64,000 nt of DNA, from contig JAAALK010000286.1 in assembly GCA_019279435.1 (NCBI GenBank), positions 30,813,712-30,877,711 of the forward strand, given 5' to 3'. Below are positions 44,450 to 55,579 of this stretch, one piece after another (position 1 is the stretch's first letter; each line of letters starts with the position of its first letter). The notes under the pieces were generated by a model. It did not search any database and was not told the origin of the DNA. It saw only the letters and a program-made list of their open reading frames with translations. Made by a program: the position numbers and the translations under genes. The DNA is from Zizania palustris. Its lineage: Eukaryota; Streptophyta; Magnoliopsida; Poales; Poaceae.

Positions 44450-45414
44450 TGGGCGGGATTGACGAAAACCAAGTAAAAGTGGTGCCGGATAGTGACAGAT
44501 AAAATAATCTAAGTTTTAAAGCGTCCGACCCACTAACTTATCCACACTGTGCTAAGAACTGGCTGACGTGCTCTACTATGGTTTTGTTGCCCTCGCCATC
44601 GAACTTAGTGAACTCAAGGACTCTATAGCCACGAGGGTATGATACAGTGTCGAAATGGTCAGGGTATGGTTTCCGTTAAACCCTAGCCCGACCCCTAGGT
44701 ATGAAGCTGGTGCACTCCCTAAATAGTGCGTGGATCCCCTCCTCAATGTCGCCTTGGCCTCCTGCCTACGTGCGTCTCTCATGTGGGGGCGTGACACATG
44801 ATGGTATATCCGTGTGTCGGCCGCGGGGGTCTTCCTCACGCACTGGCTTGGGGTATATGACGTGTTCGGGCCTATGCGTTTGTGCATGTGGCATGGGCAG
44901 TGCGGGAAAAACTGGCGCAGTCATAGGTTGTGTGCAATAAATGGGTTTATCTTGGTGATGGCTTGTCTCGGCCGTATACGTTGAGGCCAGAGACATGATG
45001 GTCTTGCCAGTACTACCATTGGTTCTGCTATAGATACGATTCAGCGGAGGTACACTAGCGATTGGAGTTGGGTGAACAGCCTCAGTAAAGCCGAACCTTC
45101 TAAGCGTCGCCTCTACTTGAGAGCTAACTATCGAATCTAAACGGTTTGTTAGTGAAGCGCTAATAGCTTGATCTACTAATGCGGCTATTTTTTGCTCAAT
45201 TTCTAAAGAAGATAAAGGAGGCGATATTGGTCTGAGCGAGGTCGGGGACGTTGACGTCACGCTTGATGAAGCCCGCGCGTGTCTTAACGTAGCTTCCAAG
45301 CATGAGGTCTTGTAGCGCTTTCATTTTTGCCTCGATCTCTGCCCGGTCTTCTTCGGAGATATCTTCAAGGGTAGGCATCATGATGTTGCAGTTCTCGATA
45401 TCTGCGCCCCTCAC
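44450..45414 (-). pseudogene. gag: Element A Gag, N-terminal part
   Basis: On the minus strand the likely start is the Met of MPTLEDISEEDRAEIEAKMK (near 45380), followed by LQDLMLGSYVKTRAGF. The frame then slips to 44766-45299, with SSLEIEQKIAALVDQAISAS, a Ser/Pro-rich part and SHHQDKPIYCTQPM. The segment 44450-44765 is the degenerate link to the capsid block beyond the LINE. The N-terminal helix-rich start is typical of this lineage's Gag, but identification rests mainly on position. Confidence 0.6.
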
Positions 45415-45507
45415 CCCCCCATCGGATCCATCGGCGATGTAGATGTAGTAGTCGTTGTAGACGTACCCACGGCCGATGTAGATGTACTGGTCATGTTGGT
45501 GTAGCCT

Positions 45508-45525
45508 TCCCCAGTGGAGTCACCA
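45508..45525 (-). other. Element A primer binding site
   Basis: TGGTGACTCCACTGGGGA on the minus strand, seven bases after the LTR end. It differs by two bases from the tRNA-Arg-type site TGGCGACTCCGCTGGGGA that I recall for Ogre elements, which supports a Tat/Ogre placement of A. Confidence 0.7.
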
Positions 45526-45532
45526 AAAAGTG

Positions 45533-46214
45533 TGTTGACACGAAAACGTGCCCCTGCACTTGGGTCAGTTCGATGATCCAAAAGTGTGCGGATACTTAGG
45601 GAGAAGCCTAAGCGGAACACAACACTGACATCATGTTTCGACTACCCTTAACAGTGGCAAGGGGGTGGAGTCGCCAAGTAATCAGATCACACGGAAATAA
45701 TCCAATTAGCCGAAAAGAAATATATAAATAAAATAAATCAGTTAGCTAGATGGAGCCAGACCAGTTCAAAGTGTACCGTGCGAAGGGTTCACCGAAGGGG
45801 GCTTTCGGCGTCTGGTGTGAAGGGTTCTCCGAAGGTAGTCTTCGGCGTTCAGATCGATTTGGCCGAAGACAGACTCCAAACAGATCTCTGACGCGAAATC
45901 ACCTTCGAACCACAGATTTCAGTGCGAAGTCTCTAACACGACAAAAACACTCCAACGCAACGCACTGGCATGACTTCGTTCGATGCAAAGTGTCGGTGTG
46001 ACGAAGCCTGATGCGACGAAGCCTGCTACGGAGTGCATTAGCGTGCGGGACGTTGGTCAGACCGACAACAGTGAGACGGTCTGGCATGAGTAGTTGGAGC
46101 AGGGGTCCATCGAAGGATGTTCTAGCAGCCTCTAAAACCAGTTTCCTAGCTCCGAAAACCTTCGGCGAAGAGGGCTCCGAGCGTGAAAACCTGCAACAGA
46201 ACAGAGATCGTGCC
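45533..46214 (-). repeat. Element A 5' LTR, only its 3' part
   Basis: 682 bp, ending on the minus strand in CGTGTCAACA at 45533 next to the PBS. It matches 46215 to about 46850 of the neighbouring full LTR and the inverse of 1-706. The 5' part (about 640 bp) is missing because the full LTR of A' begins at 46215. A TATA-like run (TTTATATATT, minus) lies near 45719-45730. Confidence 0.82.
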
Positions 46215-47532
46215 TGTTGACATGAAAACATGCCCCCGTAGTTGGGTCAGTTCGATGATCCAAAAGTGTGTAGATACTTAGGGACGAACCTAAGCGTAAC
46301 ACAACATTGACGTCACGTTCCGCCTACCCTTAACAGTGGCAAGGGGGGTGGCGTCGCTAGGTAATCAGATCATACAGAAATAATCCAATTAGCCAAAAAG
46401 AAATATATTAGATAAAATAAACCAGCAAGTTGAATAGAGCCTAACTGTTTCGAAGTATGCTACGCGAAGGGTATCGCCGAAGGGTAATTTTGGCATTCGT
46501 ATAGATTTGGCCGAAGGCAAGCTCCGAACAGATCTAGACGCGAAATCACCTCCGAACAGTGGGGTTCAGCGCGAAGTCTCTAACACGACAAAATTATCCA
46601 ACACAACGCACTGTCGTGACTTCGTCTAGCGCGGAGTACAAACATGGCGAAGCCTGTCTTGATGAAGCCTGTTGTGAAGCATGCTGTTGTGCGGGACTTG
46701 GTCAAACCGACAACAGTGTGACGGCCGGGACGAGTAGTCGAAGTAGTATTCTTGCTGAAGGGTGTTCTGACAGCCTCCGACACTAGTATCCTAGCTCCGG
46801 ACACCTCGGGCGAAGTGGCTCCAAGCGTGAAAACCTCCAACAGAACAGAGATCAAGTGCCAATTCGGCCTAGGGACCGAATCTGCTAAGTGTTGCAATAG
46901 GGGAACGAATGTAGCAATCTATTACGTAGATTAACGGATACTTCACAGGCGAAGTAAGAAGGCGATAGCAATCTGTTACATAGATTAACAGGTACTTCAC
47001 GAGTGAAGTAGCAAGGGTTACCATGGTTTCAGCATGGCCGGTGGAGGGCTTCCAGGAAACCCCACGAAGGTTGCAGAAAAGTACATAAAAGTAAAGGTAC
47101 GGTTCAAAGCTAGGACTTTGTGGTTGATTTGTGTTGGGGGGGTTAATGAACCGGCCTCACCCCTATACATGTAGGGGCTAGTCTTCTAATATCTAAGCTT
47201 AATCTGGTAGGATTCGGCCTAATCACGCGTAGGGATAAAATTAACCAGAATCAGACTCAAACTCTATCTCTATAAATCAGCCCGAAGTGGGCCTTTGGCA
47301 GGGCCTGCCAAAGCCTGCTCCTCGAGCCGAAGCTTCAGCAAGGCAGGCCTCCGAAGACCTTCGGGCCGAAGCTAGCAGGCCTGCTGGAAAGGCTTCCAAA
47401 GCCCATAGCTCAATGGGCCTTCGGCCCTGTAGGGTTTCGGCCCGATCTAGGACATGTGTATTTTTGGCCCAAATTACCAAAATTGATATTTTGACAATCT
47501 TAACCATTTAATGCCATTTTTTGCAATCAACA
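46215..47532 (-). repeat. Complete LTR of element A' (probable 3' LTR)
   Basis: 1318 bp. On the minus strand it begins TGTTGATTGC at 47532 and ends GTCAACA at 46215. Its 3' half matches 45533-46214. Directly upstream (47533-47549, minus) is AGGCAGGGGCATG, which reads as a polypurine tract, so it is most likely the 3' LTR of A', whose RNase H fragment lies at the window's right end. The element body between them was displaced by C and F. Confidence 0.75.
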
Positions 47533-47552
47533 CATGCCCCTGCCTTTTATTG

Positions 47553-49570
47553 TGAGGAGCCATGTTGAATAGCGTGGGCCTCATGGCTCCAGAAGTGATG
47601 AGTCATTGTCAACGATAGTCAAAGAGGATAGAAGAAGAAGAGATCTGCTGTTTCATGGGCCGCGTGTGACTCAGGTACACGGGCAGCGAGTGACTGTCGG
47701 GTAGAGGAGGCTGCGAAGTCGGGCTGGCCCAATCCAGGTGCATGGGCCAGAAGCAGTAGAAGACCCACTGGGCTGTTGACCAGGATTGACTCAGGTACAC
47801 GGGCGGTGAGCGATTGCCGGGCTGAGAGAGCTGCGGAGTCGGGCCGGCCCAATCCGGGTACCTGGTGCAAAGTCGGTGGAGGCTTTGTCAGTTTCGGCGC
47901 AAAACTGACAACCGTTGATCTTGTATCCGACTGTCCAGAAGAGAAGCCGTAGTCGCTACGAAAACTTAGCTTCCGGATAAGTCATCTGTAACTCTAGGCC
48001 CACAGTCAGTCAGTCGTGTCTGTAAAAATTCCTAAGGGCAGTAGAGTCTTTTCCTTTATTTTTGAGTCTGTAAAAACCCTAAGGGGCTGGTAGAATATTC
48101 CTAGTATTGGGCTGCCTATAAATAGGACCCCAATCCCTAGGGTTTGGACTACCCCTTTGTGCTGAAATCAAATCCACTCTTTTGGGTCACTCTTTTGTCT
48201 CTTGCATTGCCTCTCTCCTCTCTTGGTTCCCTGTTTGCGCCGCCAGGAAGCATTTGCTCCTGTGTTTAATGCTTTGCTTTTAATGTTGCAGTAAATGCCC
48301 TATTTCATTGTGTGCTGCATCTGCAAAGGTTTTAAATGGCTGCATTTCATTAGCATAGCAAGTTTTCCCGTGATTTTTGAGGCTTTGGAGGCTTCGGCTG
48401 GGTGTGTTCTTCACTCTAGTAGTACTAGTTCTTGCTGTTGCAAGTAGTACTACTTCCCTGCAGCTACAGTGTTCTGTGCAGCTTTTCACCTTCTACTGCA
48501 CAGCTTTTTGATCGAAGCTGACAGGGTCTATTACCTTTTCTGGGTGTGTCTCTAGCGAAGTCCTTCTTTGTTCGAAGCCCCTCAGCTCCGTGAGACAGGC
48601 TTCGACCTAACATTTTCAAAGCTTTCGTTCAAACTGCGAACTTCGGTTTTTGTGTCTGAGTTGCTAGCTTCGAAGTCCTTTCTGAATGGACAGCATCGCA
48701 TACTTCGAACAAGCATACTCCGAATCTATCTGTTCGAAGTGCACACTTCGTTAGGCTTCGAAGTTGGATTCGAAGCTTGTCTTTTCTGATAGACTTCGCT
48801 TGGATCTCTTTGTGGCGCATCAGCATTCGGTTCTCTTTCCGAAGCTTTCTCTGTTCGAAGATAGAGGGTAGGCTTCAGACCTGGTTTTCTGTCGTGTGAC
48901 CGACTTCGCTTCTTTGTTCGAAGATTGTCCTTTTATGAGTTGTGTTTGAAGCTTTCTGTTCGAAGGTTAGCTTCGAAGTTTTCTGTTCAAAGCTGTGTTC
49001 GAAGTTTTGTCTTCGAAGTGCACACTTCGAAGCAGGCTTCGACTCAGTCATCTTGCTCCGAAGCTCTTGGTTCGAAGCTGTGTTCGAAGCCCTGACTTCG
49101 AAGTACATACTTCGAACCAGGCTCTGGCATTGTCATACTTCGCTCCAAAGTACACTTCGCAACTTGCCACTTCGAACTAGGATAGATCGAGTCACCTTCG
49201 GCATCTCGGACAGACTCCGTCACCAACCTCCGAAGCAGACCTCGATGTGCGAAGGGGGGCTTCGCCAAGTTCTGAACAGGAGACAAATTTGGACAGTAAC
49301 TTCTCTTTTCATCTTACACATACTTAGATCATTTCTTTGAGAAGTTTAGGCCTGTTACAACTTGTTCATCTGCCTAGTTGCACTACTTTAGTTTTACACT
49401 ATTTATCATCAGTTGCTTCTAAGTTAGAAACCTTTAGACTTAGGCTTTCTGTCTATTTTTTGCTGCGTAGTCTGTTGAGGTGCGTTGGGTATTGGGAGCA
49501 GGCCATTGATTCGAAAGAATTTTTAAGGCGCCCATTCACCCCCCCTCTGGTCGCTACTTTCGGTCCTACA
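47553..49570 (+). repeat. Element C 5' LTR (2018 bp)
   Basis: TGAGGAGCCATG to CGGTCCTACA. Notable parts are a tip inverted repeat (GGAGCCATG 47556-47564 and CATGGCTCC 47582-47590), a 120-bp direct duplication in U3 (GACTCAGGTACACGGGC at 47668 and 47788), a TATA-like box at 48116-48125, and about 1.4 kb of R/U5 leader with some 18 TTCGAA palindromes between 48571 and 49176. Confidence 0.93.
48116..48125 (+). promoter_or_regulatory. TATA-like box of the C 5' LTR
   Basis: CTATAAATAG in GGCTGCCTATAAATAGG. The same box is found in D and in the solo LTR. Confidence 0.65.
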
Positions 49571-49572
49571 AG

Positions 49573-49584
49573 TGGTATCAGAGC
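49573..49584 (+). other. Element C primer binding site (initiator Met tRNA)
   Basis: TGGTATCAGAGC, two bases after the LTR, matching plant initiator methionine tRNA. Confidence 0.93.
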
Positions 49585-49635
49585 TTGGTTAGGGTTTTTC
49601 CATACCTTAACCGGTTCTAAACCCCGGTAGTGACC

Positions 49636-52380
49636 ATGACGTCTCCTGGCAAGGTCCCGTCCTTGGAGGCCTATGGCTATAATTATTGGAAGACTCGCAT
49701 GCGAGCCTATCTCATGAGCTAGGGTTCGGACATTTGGGACATTTGCGTTCACACCACGTTTGTTATTTTGCCAGTTACTGAGCAAGGTACTGCTGGTATC
49801 ATTGCTCAGCATCTGAGCAACAGTAAGGCTGTGAACATTTTGTTTTCTGGTTTAGGTCCCACTGAATTTGAGCGTGTGAGTCATCTCTCCACTGCGAGAG
49901 AGATCTGGGCTACCCTCAAGGCACACCATGAGGGAACAGCACAGGTCAAGGCTCGGCTCTATCAGACCTACCGGCGTGAATATGAAAATTTCACACAGAA
50001 GCCGGGTGAATCTGTTGAGGCTTTGTTTGGTCGCTTTCAGTCGATCATTAACAAGCTTCGGGACAACAAGGCTGAGGGTGCTCAGTTAGTCTCAGATCAT
50101 GAGCAGGCGCTCAAGGTTCTTCATACCTTGGACCCAAAGATCTGGGAGATCAAGGTATCCTCTATCGTTGAGAGTACTTCTTACGATACCTTGACCATCT
50201 CTGAGTTGTTTAGCAAGCTGAAGGCCACTGAGGTAGATATCCAGTTGAGATCAAATCTCACTGGCTCTGGATCAAAATCCCTGGCCCTTGCTACACCTTC
50301 TGTTGATCCCTCTGCTATGAGCTGTGCTGGGTTCTCTTTGATGTCTATCACTGAGGACCAGCTTGAGTCTTTGGGAGATGATGATTTGTGTCTGTTTAAC
50401 AACCGGGTGCGTCGTGTCTATGATAAAAGAATGTTCAAAAGGCACGGCACAAAATCCGGATGCTTTGAATGTGGTGATCTAGGACACTTCATCGCCGACT
50501 GCCCCAAGCGCAATGGATACAAGAAGGGCACCGGTGGCAGCTTCCACGACTCCGGCAAACATGAGAACCCTTCCTTCAACAAAGGCAAGCCGAAGACCCG
50601 GTTCTTCAAAAAGGCCTTGAAGGACTACCGGCGAGAGAACAAGAAGCGCGACAAGGCCTTCTTCGCCGAGATGGAGAAAAGCTACTCCAAGCGGTCCACG
50701 TCTTCTTCCTCTTCATCGAGCTCAAGCGATGAGGAGATCACCATCAAGAAGAGGAAGGACAAGGACGATACGGCAGGCCTTTGCTTCATGGCCTTCGGAG
50801 ACAAGCCGAAGAGCCGCTCACACCAGCGCCGAAGATCCCGCAAGAGCTTCTGCTCAATGGCTCTTGGGGATAGAGAAGAAAAGAGCTCCTCCGACGACTC
50901 TGACGACGACGACAACAAGGTATCATCTTATGAGCGTGAAATTGTTGATTTACTTGAGAGCAATCGTCAGGAGTTGAAGTATCGGGAGAAACTGCTTAGG
51001 GGGGCTAAGAAAAGGATAGACAAGTTAGAGAGTGAGCTTGCCGTGGCCAACGGCAGAATCGAGAGTCTATCTTCTTCCCCTTGCTTGGGTGATAGTAGTG
51101 AGTGCCCGAAGTGTGAGGTGCTTCTGTGTGACCTGTCGACTCTGAAGTCCAGGTACACAGAAAGGGTTGATGAGAGGGACGCTTTGGCCACTGAGCTTGA
51201 AAGCGCTCAGCTGGAGATGAAAGATGCTCAAGCCATTGTCGTCGCACCCTGTGTTGATTGCCCATCTCATCTAGCTACCTTAGCTGAGCTGAAATCCAAG
51301 GGCGATGAGCATTTGGGTGATTTAGAGAGGTTGAGAGCCGAGCTTGCCCAGACTAGGCTAGAGCTTGAGACACTGTCAGTTCCACCCACTGTCTGTGAGA
51401 ACTGTCTGTCTCTTAGAATGGAGTTGATCAAGCTGAAAGTCGAGAAGTCTGTTCAAGTAGAGAGTGAGTGTGAGACCTGCTTGTCTCAGGTGGAGGTTCT
51501 AGCTTCCTTGAGAGAGGAGCTAGCAGATTCTCAGAATGAGAACTTTTACCTCTGTTCTATCCTGAGTTGGATCAGTGCCAGAGAGCCACAACTTGGCATG
51601 ATGATCCAGCAGTTCAAGAGGCAGGATGGGTTTGGGGTAGGTTACACCTACACCAAGGCTGACTTTGAGAGTGCCATCAGCCGGGCAGTGGAGTGGAGTA
51701 AAATGACTCCAGAGCAGAGGTATCCCAAGACTCACTCCACTAAGTCGTCCTAGGCTTGTCAGCCCAAGGATGGAGTGATCCATGAACCACCTAAAGCTCC
51801 ACCCAAGAAGCCTATATGGGTTCCGAAGCCCAAACATCTCCACTCTTCTCTAGACTCTCTTCTTGGACCCTCTCAGCCCAAGAAGACAACACCAATCACC
51901 ACTAAGCCCAAAAACCCCAAGCCTCAACCACATCCCAAGAAGCCTACCTATCATTGTGAGTACTGTCAAAGAGACAGGCATCTTGCGGAGTTCTGCTTCA
52001 GGAGGAAGCGGGTTGAGAGAGCAGAGAGGGCTCGTAGTGATCAGGAGCAGTTCTACCAGTAGGGTGGTAGACTGCGTGTTCCTCGGCGCGGGGAGAGGCT
52101 GGAGGCCAGGCCGCGTCGTGTAGGTGGTGGTAGAGGAGACGGTTTTCTTGCCCGTGCTCCAGTTGGTGGTGTTCGTTCTGGCAGAGTTCCAGACCGAGTT
52201 GGCTACGGTTCTGGACCTCGTGGCCGTAGGGTTAGGCAGAACCGAGGACCGCGCCTTGAGCCGCGTTTTGGTCCAAACTCTTTTGATGGTTTTCGCTTTC
52301 CATCTTTTGAGCAGATGGCTCGACACTGGTTTAGCTCTTTTGCTAAACCTAGTGCCGGACCATTTGCTCCCACTTACTGA
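49636..52380 (+). pseudogene. gag: Element C Gag
   Basis: ATG at 49636 (MTSPGKVPSLEAYGYNYW). The frame stays the same to TGA at about 52378 except for three TAG codons (49720, 51751, 52060). From 49768 to 51753 it is open for 661 codons. Domains: capsid-like UBN2/Retrotran_gag part (FERVSHLSTAREIWATLKAH, RREYENFTQKPGESVEALF), zinc knuckle CFECGDLGHFIADC (about 50461), Lys-rich and Ser-rich stretch, long coiled coil with Cys pairs (50900-51560), then after the second TAG a second knuckle CEYCQRDRHLAEFC (about 51955). An Arg/Gly-rich tail (about 52070-52260) closes the protein. Comparison with D shows glutamine at the 51751 position, so CAG has become TAG. Confidence 0.88.
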
Positions 52381-52388
52381 CACTGATT

Positions 52389-54120
52389 GTGCAGGACCGG
52401 GGACTGGAGGATGTTTGGATCATGGACTCAGGATGCTCTCGCCACATGACGGGACATCGCAGATGGTTCTCCAGTCTCACTCCCCCGAGCTCCAAAGAGT
52501 ACATCACATTCGGGAACAGCGGTCAAGGGAAAGTAAGTGGCATAGGCTCAATTAGCATTTCAGATCATTTCTCTTTAAAGAATGTTGCTTTGGTTAAAAA
52601 TCTGAACTTTAATTTAATCTCTGTCTCGCAACTTCTTGAGGATGGTTTGGAAGTGCATTTTAAGAAGGGCAATTCTTCTGTGGTTGATTCTAGAGGGTCT
52701 TTGGTTTGTCAGATTTACCCTTTGGTAAAGTTTTTCGAATTGACTTCTCTAGTTCTTTTGGCCCTTCTCGCTGTTTGATTGCTGGATCTTCTTCTGAGCT
52801 CTGGAAGTGGCATAGGAGGTTAGGTCACTTGAGTTTTGATCTGCTAGTCAGGTTAAGCTCTATGGACCTCATCCGAGGATTGCCCAAGCTTAAGATGGAG
52901 AAGGATCTAGTTTGTCATCCCTGTCGTCATGGGAAAATGGTTGCCGCTTCTCACTCACCTGTGACTCAGGTGATGACTTCGTATCCGGGCGAGCTTTTAC
53001 ATTTGGACACTGTTGGTCCAGCTCGGGTACGCTCAGTCGGTGGGAAGTGGTATGCACTTGTAATTGTTGACGACTTTTCTCGATTCTCGTGGGTTTTCTT
53101 TTTGGAGTCTAAGGATGAAACTTTTCAATTTGTCCATGACCTGATTTTGAAGCTGAAGAATGAGAACAATGGTCGGATGCGAGCAATTCGTTCCGACAAC
53201 GGCTCTGAGTTCAAGAACTCTCAGTTCGTCAGCTTTTGTAGTGATCAGGGTCTGGATCACCAGTTTTCTTCTCCTTACACTCCCCCACAGAACGGCGTTG
53301 TGGAACGAAAGAACCGCACGTTAGTCGAGATGGCCAGGACGATGCTCGATGAGCACAGGACTCCTAGGCGTTTTTGGGCTGAAGCCATGAACACGGCTTG
53401 CTATCTGGCCAACCGCATTTTTCTTAGAGTTTACCTAGGTAAGACCTCATATGAGTTGCGGTTTGGCAGACAGCCCAAGGTGAGCCACTTGCGAGCGTTT
53501 GGCTGCAAGTGCTTTGTGCTTAAGAAGGGAGGGCATTTGGACAAGTTTGAGTCTCGTTGCTGGGATGGTGTTTTTCTTGGTTATGCTTTGCATTCTCGAG
53601 GCTTCCGTGTTTGGAACCTCGAATCCCAGTTGCTTGTCGAGACTTGTGAGGTTTCATTTGATGAGTCCTTGCCTTCATTGACTCCTTCTTTTGAGCTTTC
53701 TGGTGATGATGAGCTCGGAGAGTCCATCTTCGAGGAAGATGAGGATACTCCAGCTACTGTTGAGGGTGGGCCTTCTGCATTCCCCGCAGAGCCCACACCT
53801 TCTGAGACTTCGACTGATGATGAGGGCGGACCTCTGATCACTTCTTCCACTTCGATCGAGCCCCCTCAGTCGAGTCCAGAGGTGCCAGCTGCTGACTCAG
53901 GTGAGGTGACTTCAGATCACCAGGGAACCCGAGCAGTTCAGCGTGACCATCCCTCAGAGCTCATCATTGGTGATTTGACTGAGAGAACTTTGCGTTCTTC
54001 TGCCTCTCTTGCTGTGTTTGCTGAATCGGCTTTTGTTGCATCTTTTGAGCCTAGAGATGTTTCTCATGCTCTTTCTGATTCAAATTGGATTAATGCTATG
54101 CAAGAAGAGCTTGAGAATTT
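52389..54120 (+). pseudogene. pol: Element C protease and integrase
   Basis: The pol frame differs from gag, as often in Sireviruses. The protease has VWIMDSGCSRHMTGH. One base is lost near 52712 (compared with D), after which the frame 52706-54835 continues. It has zinc part WHRRLGHLS and CHPCRHGK, integrase Asp in HLDTVGPARV, Asp in IRSDNGSEFKNS and Glu in NGVVERKNRT, a full D,D,E triad. A C-terminal block YELRFGRQPKVSHLRAFGCK follows. A long acidic Ser/Pro/Thr-rich linker (about 53690-53990) leads to the RT. Confidence 0.9.
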
Positions 54121-55579
54121 TGTCCGCAATCGAGTTTGGACATTAGTTGAGCCGCCATCAGGATGCAACCCCATAGGCACCAAGTGGGTATTCAAGAACA
54201 AACAAGGTGAAGATGGGGTTGTGGTGCGCAACAAGGCTCGACTAGTTGCCCAGGGTTATTGCCAGAAGGAAGGTATTGACTTTGAAGAAACCTTCGCTCC
54301 TGTTGCCCATCTTGAGTCCATTCGTATACTTCTAGCTTTTGCCGTTTCGAAGGGTTTTAAGCTTTTTCAAATGGATGTTAAGAGTGCTTTTCTAAACGGG
54401 TACATAGAAGAGGAGGTTTATGTTAGGCAACCCCCCGGTTTTGAGAACCCTAAGTGTCCTCGACATGTTTTTAAGTTGCATAAAGCTCTATACGGGTTGA
54501 AGCAAGCCCCCAGGGCTTGGTATGACCGGTTAAAGCAATTTTTGTTGGGGAAGGGCTTTGTGATGGGTTCTGTGGACAAAACTCTTTTCTTGCTCAGAGA
54601 TGCTTCAGATTTCTTAATCGCTCAGATTTATGTGGACGATATTATCTTCAGCGGTACTACTGATTCTCTTGTGTCCAAGTTTTCTGAGCAGATGCACAGT
54701 GAGTTTGAGATGAGTCTCATGGGTGAGCTCAAGTACTTCTTAGGGCTCCAGATCAAGCAGACCAAGGACGGCACCTTCATCCACCAAGGTAAGTACACTC
54801 GTGATATGCTTAAGAAATTTGACTTTGGTGGTTAATTGAAGCCGCAGATGACCCCTATGGGCACTTCTGGGGGTCTGGACAAGGACGAGAGCGGTGTCAA
54901 GGTCAATGAGAGGGAGTTTCGAGGGATGATTGGTTCGCTGTTGTACTTGACGGCAACAAGACCGGACATTCAGTTCGCCGTGGGACTTTGCGCGCGTTTT
55001 CAGTCTTCACCACGCGCGTCTCACTGGCAGGCTGTCAAGCGCATTTTCAGGTATCTCACTTATGCGCCTGATCTTGGTCTTTACTATTCAGCATCATCAT
55101 CTCTTGATTTATCTGGCTTTTCGGACGCTGACTTTGGTGGGTGCCGGTTGGATCGCAAGTCGACTTCCGATACTTGCCAGTTTCTTGGCTCTTCTCTTGT
55201 ATCTTGGTCTTCTCGAAAGAATTCTGGAGTTGCTCTTTCGACCACAGAGGCTGAGTACGTAGCTGCTGCTAGCTGTTGCTCGCAGTTGGTTTGGATGATT
55301 TCCACTCTACGAGATTTTGGGTTGTTCTTTCCTACCAGGGTTCCATTGTTTTGCGACAGCACTAGTGCAATTAGTGTAGGGAAAAACCCGTGTCTCCATT
55401 CAAAAACCAAACATATTGATGTGCGTTTTCACTTCTTGCGGGATCAATATGAGAAAGGTGTCATTGACCTTGTTCATGTTGATACCCATCATCAGTTGGC
55501 TGACATTTTCACCAAACCCCTAGATCAGTCCACATTCGAGCGTTTACGAGGGGATTTGGGTGTTGTGTATCCTTTTTAG
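54121..55579 (+). pseudogene. pol: Element C reverse transcriptase and RNase H
   Basis: RT starts with NRVWTLVEPPSGCNPIGTKW and has QMDVKSAFLNGYIEEEVYV, ALYGLKQAPRAWYDRLKQF and catalytic YVDD at 54629-54640, all intact. A GAA to TAA change at 54833-54835 (KFDFGG-stop) interrupts it. The frame resumes without shift to 55579 with RNase H blocks DADFGGCRLDRKS, ALSTTEAEYVAAA and TKHIDVRFHFLRDQ. One point change thus separates this polyprotein part from an open frame. It copies the RNA genome into DNA inside the virus-like particle. Confidence 0.92.

Larger units (their letters stand above)
707..46214 (-). mobile_element. Element A: Tat/Ogre-like Ty3/gypsy retrotransposon, heavily interrupted
   Basis: On the minus strand the order is truncated 5' LTR (45533-46214), PBS (45508-45525), Gag (41.98-45.4 kb), protease (39.8-40.4 kb), RT (13.29-14.37 kb), RNase H (12.98-13.28 kb), second RNase H (1.30-1.87 kb) and integrase (0.71-1.30 kb). 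This protein order, with two RNase H blocks, is typical of the Tat lineage. The element is interrupted by a LINE (42681-44434), by element B (14501-39809), by element D (1882-12976), and at its left end by an oppositely oriented LTR of the same family (1-706). Its 3' LTR is therefore not seen. All coding parts carry frameshifts or stops, so it is an old, dead copy and the host of most other insertions here. Confidence 0.8.

Noticed and set aside
51850..52383. 177-codon minus-strand frame
   Set aside because: It is a shadow of the Gag tail of C, whose plus frame carries the zinc knuckle.
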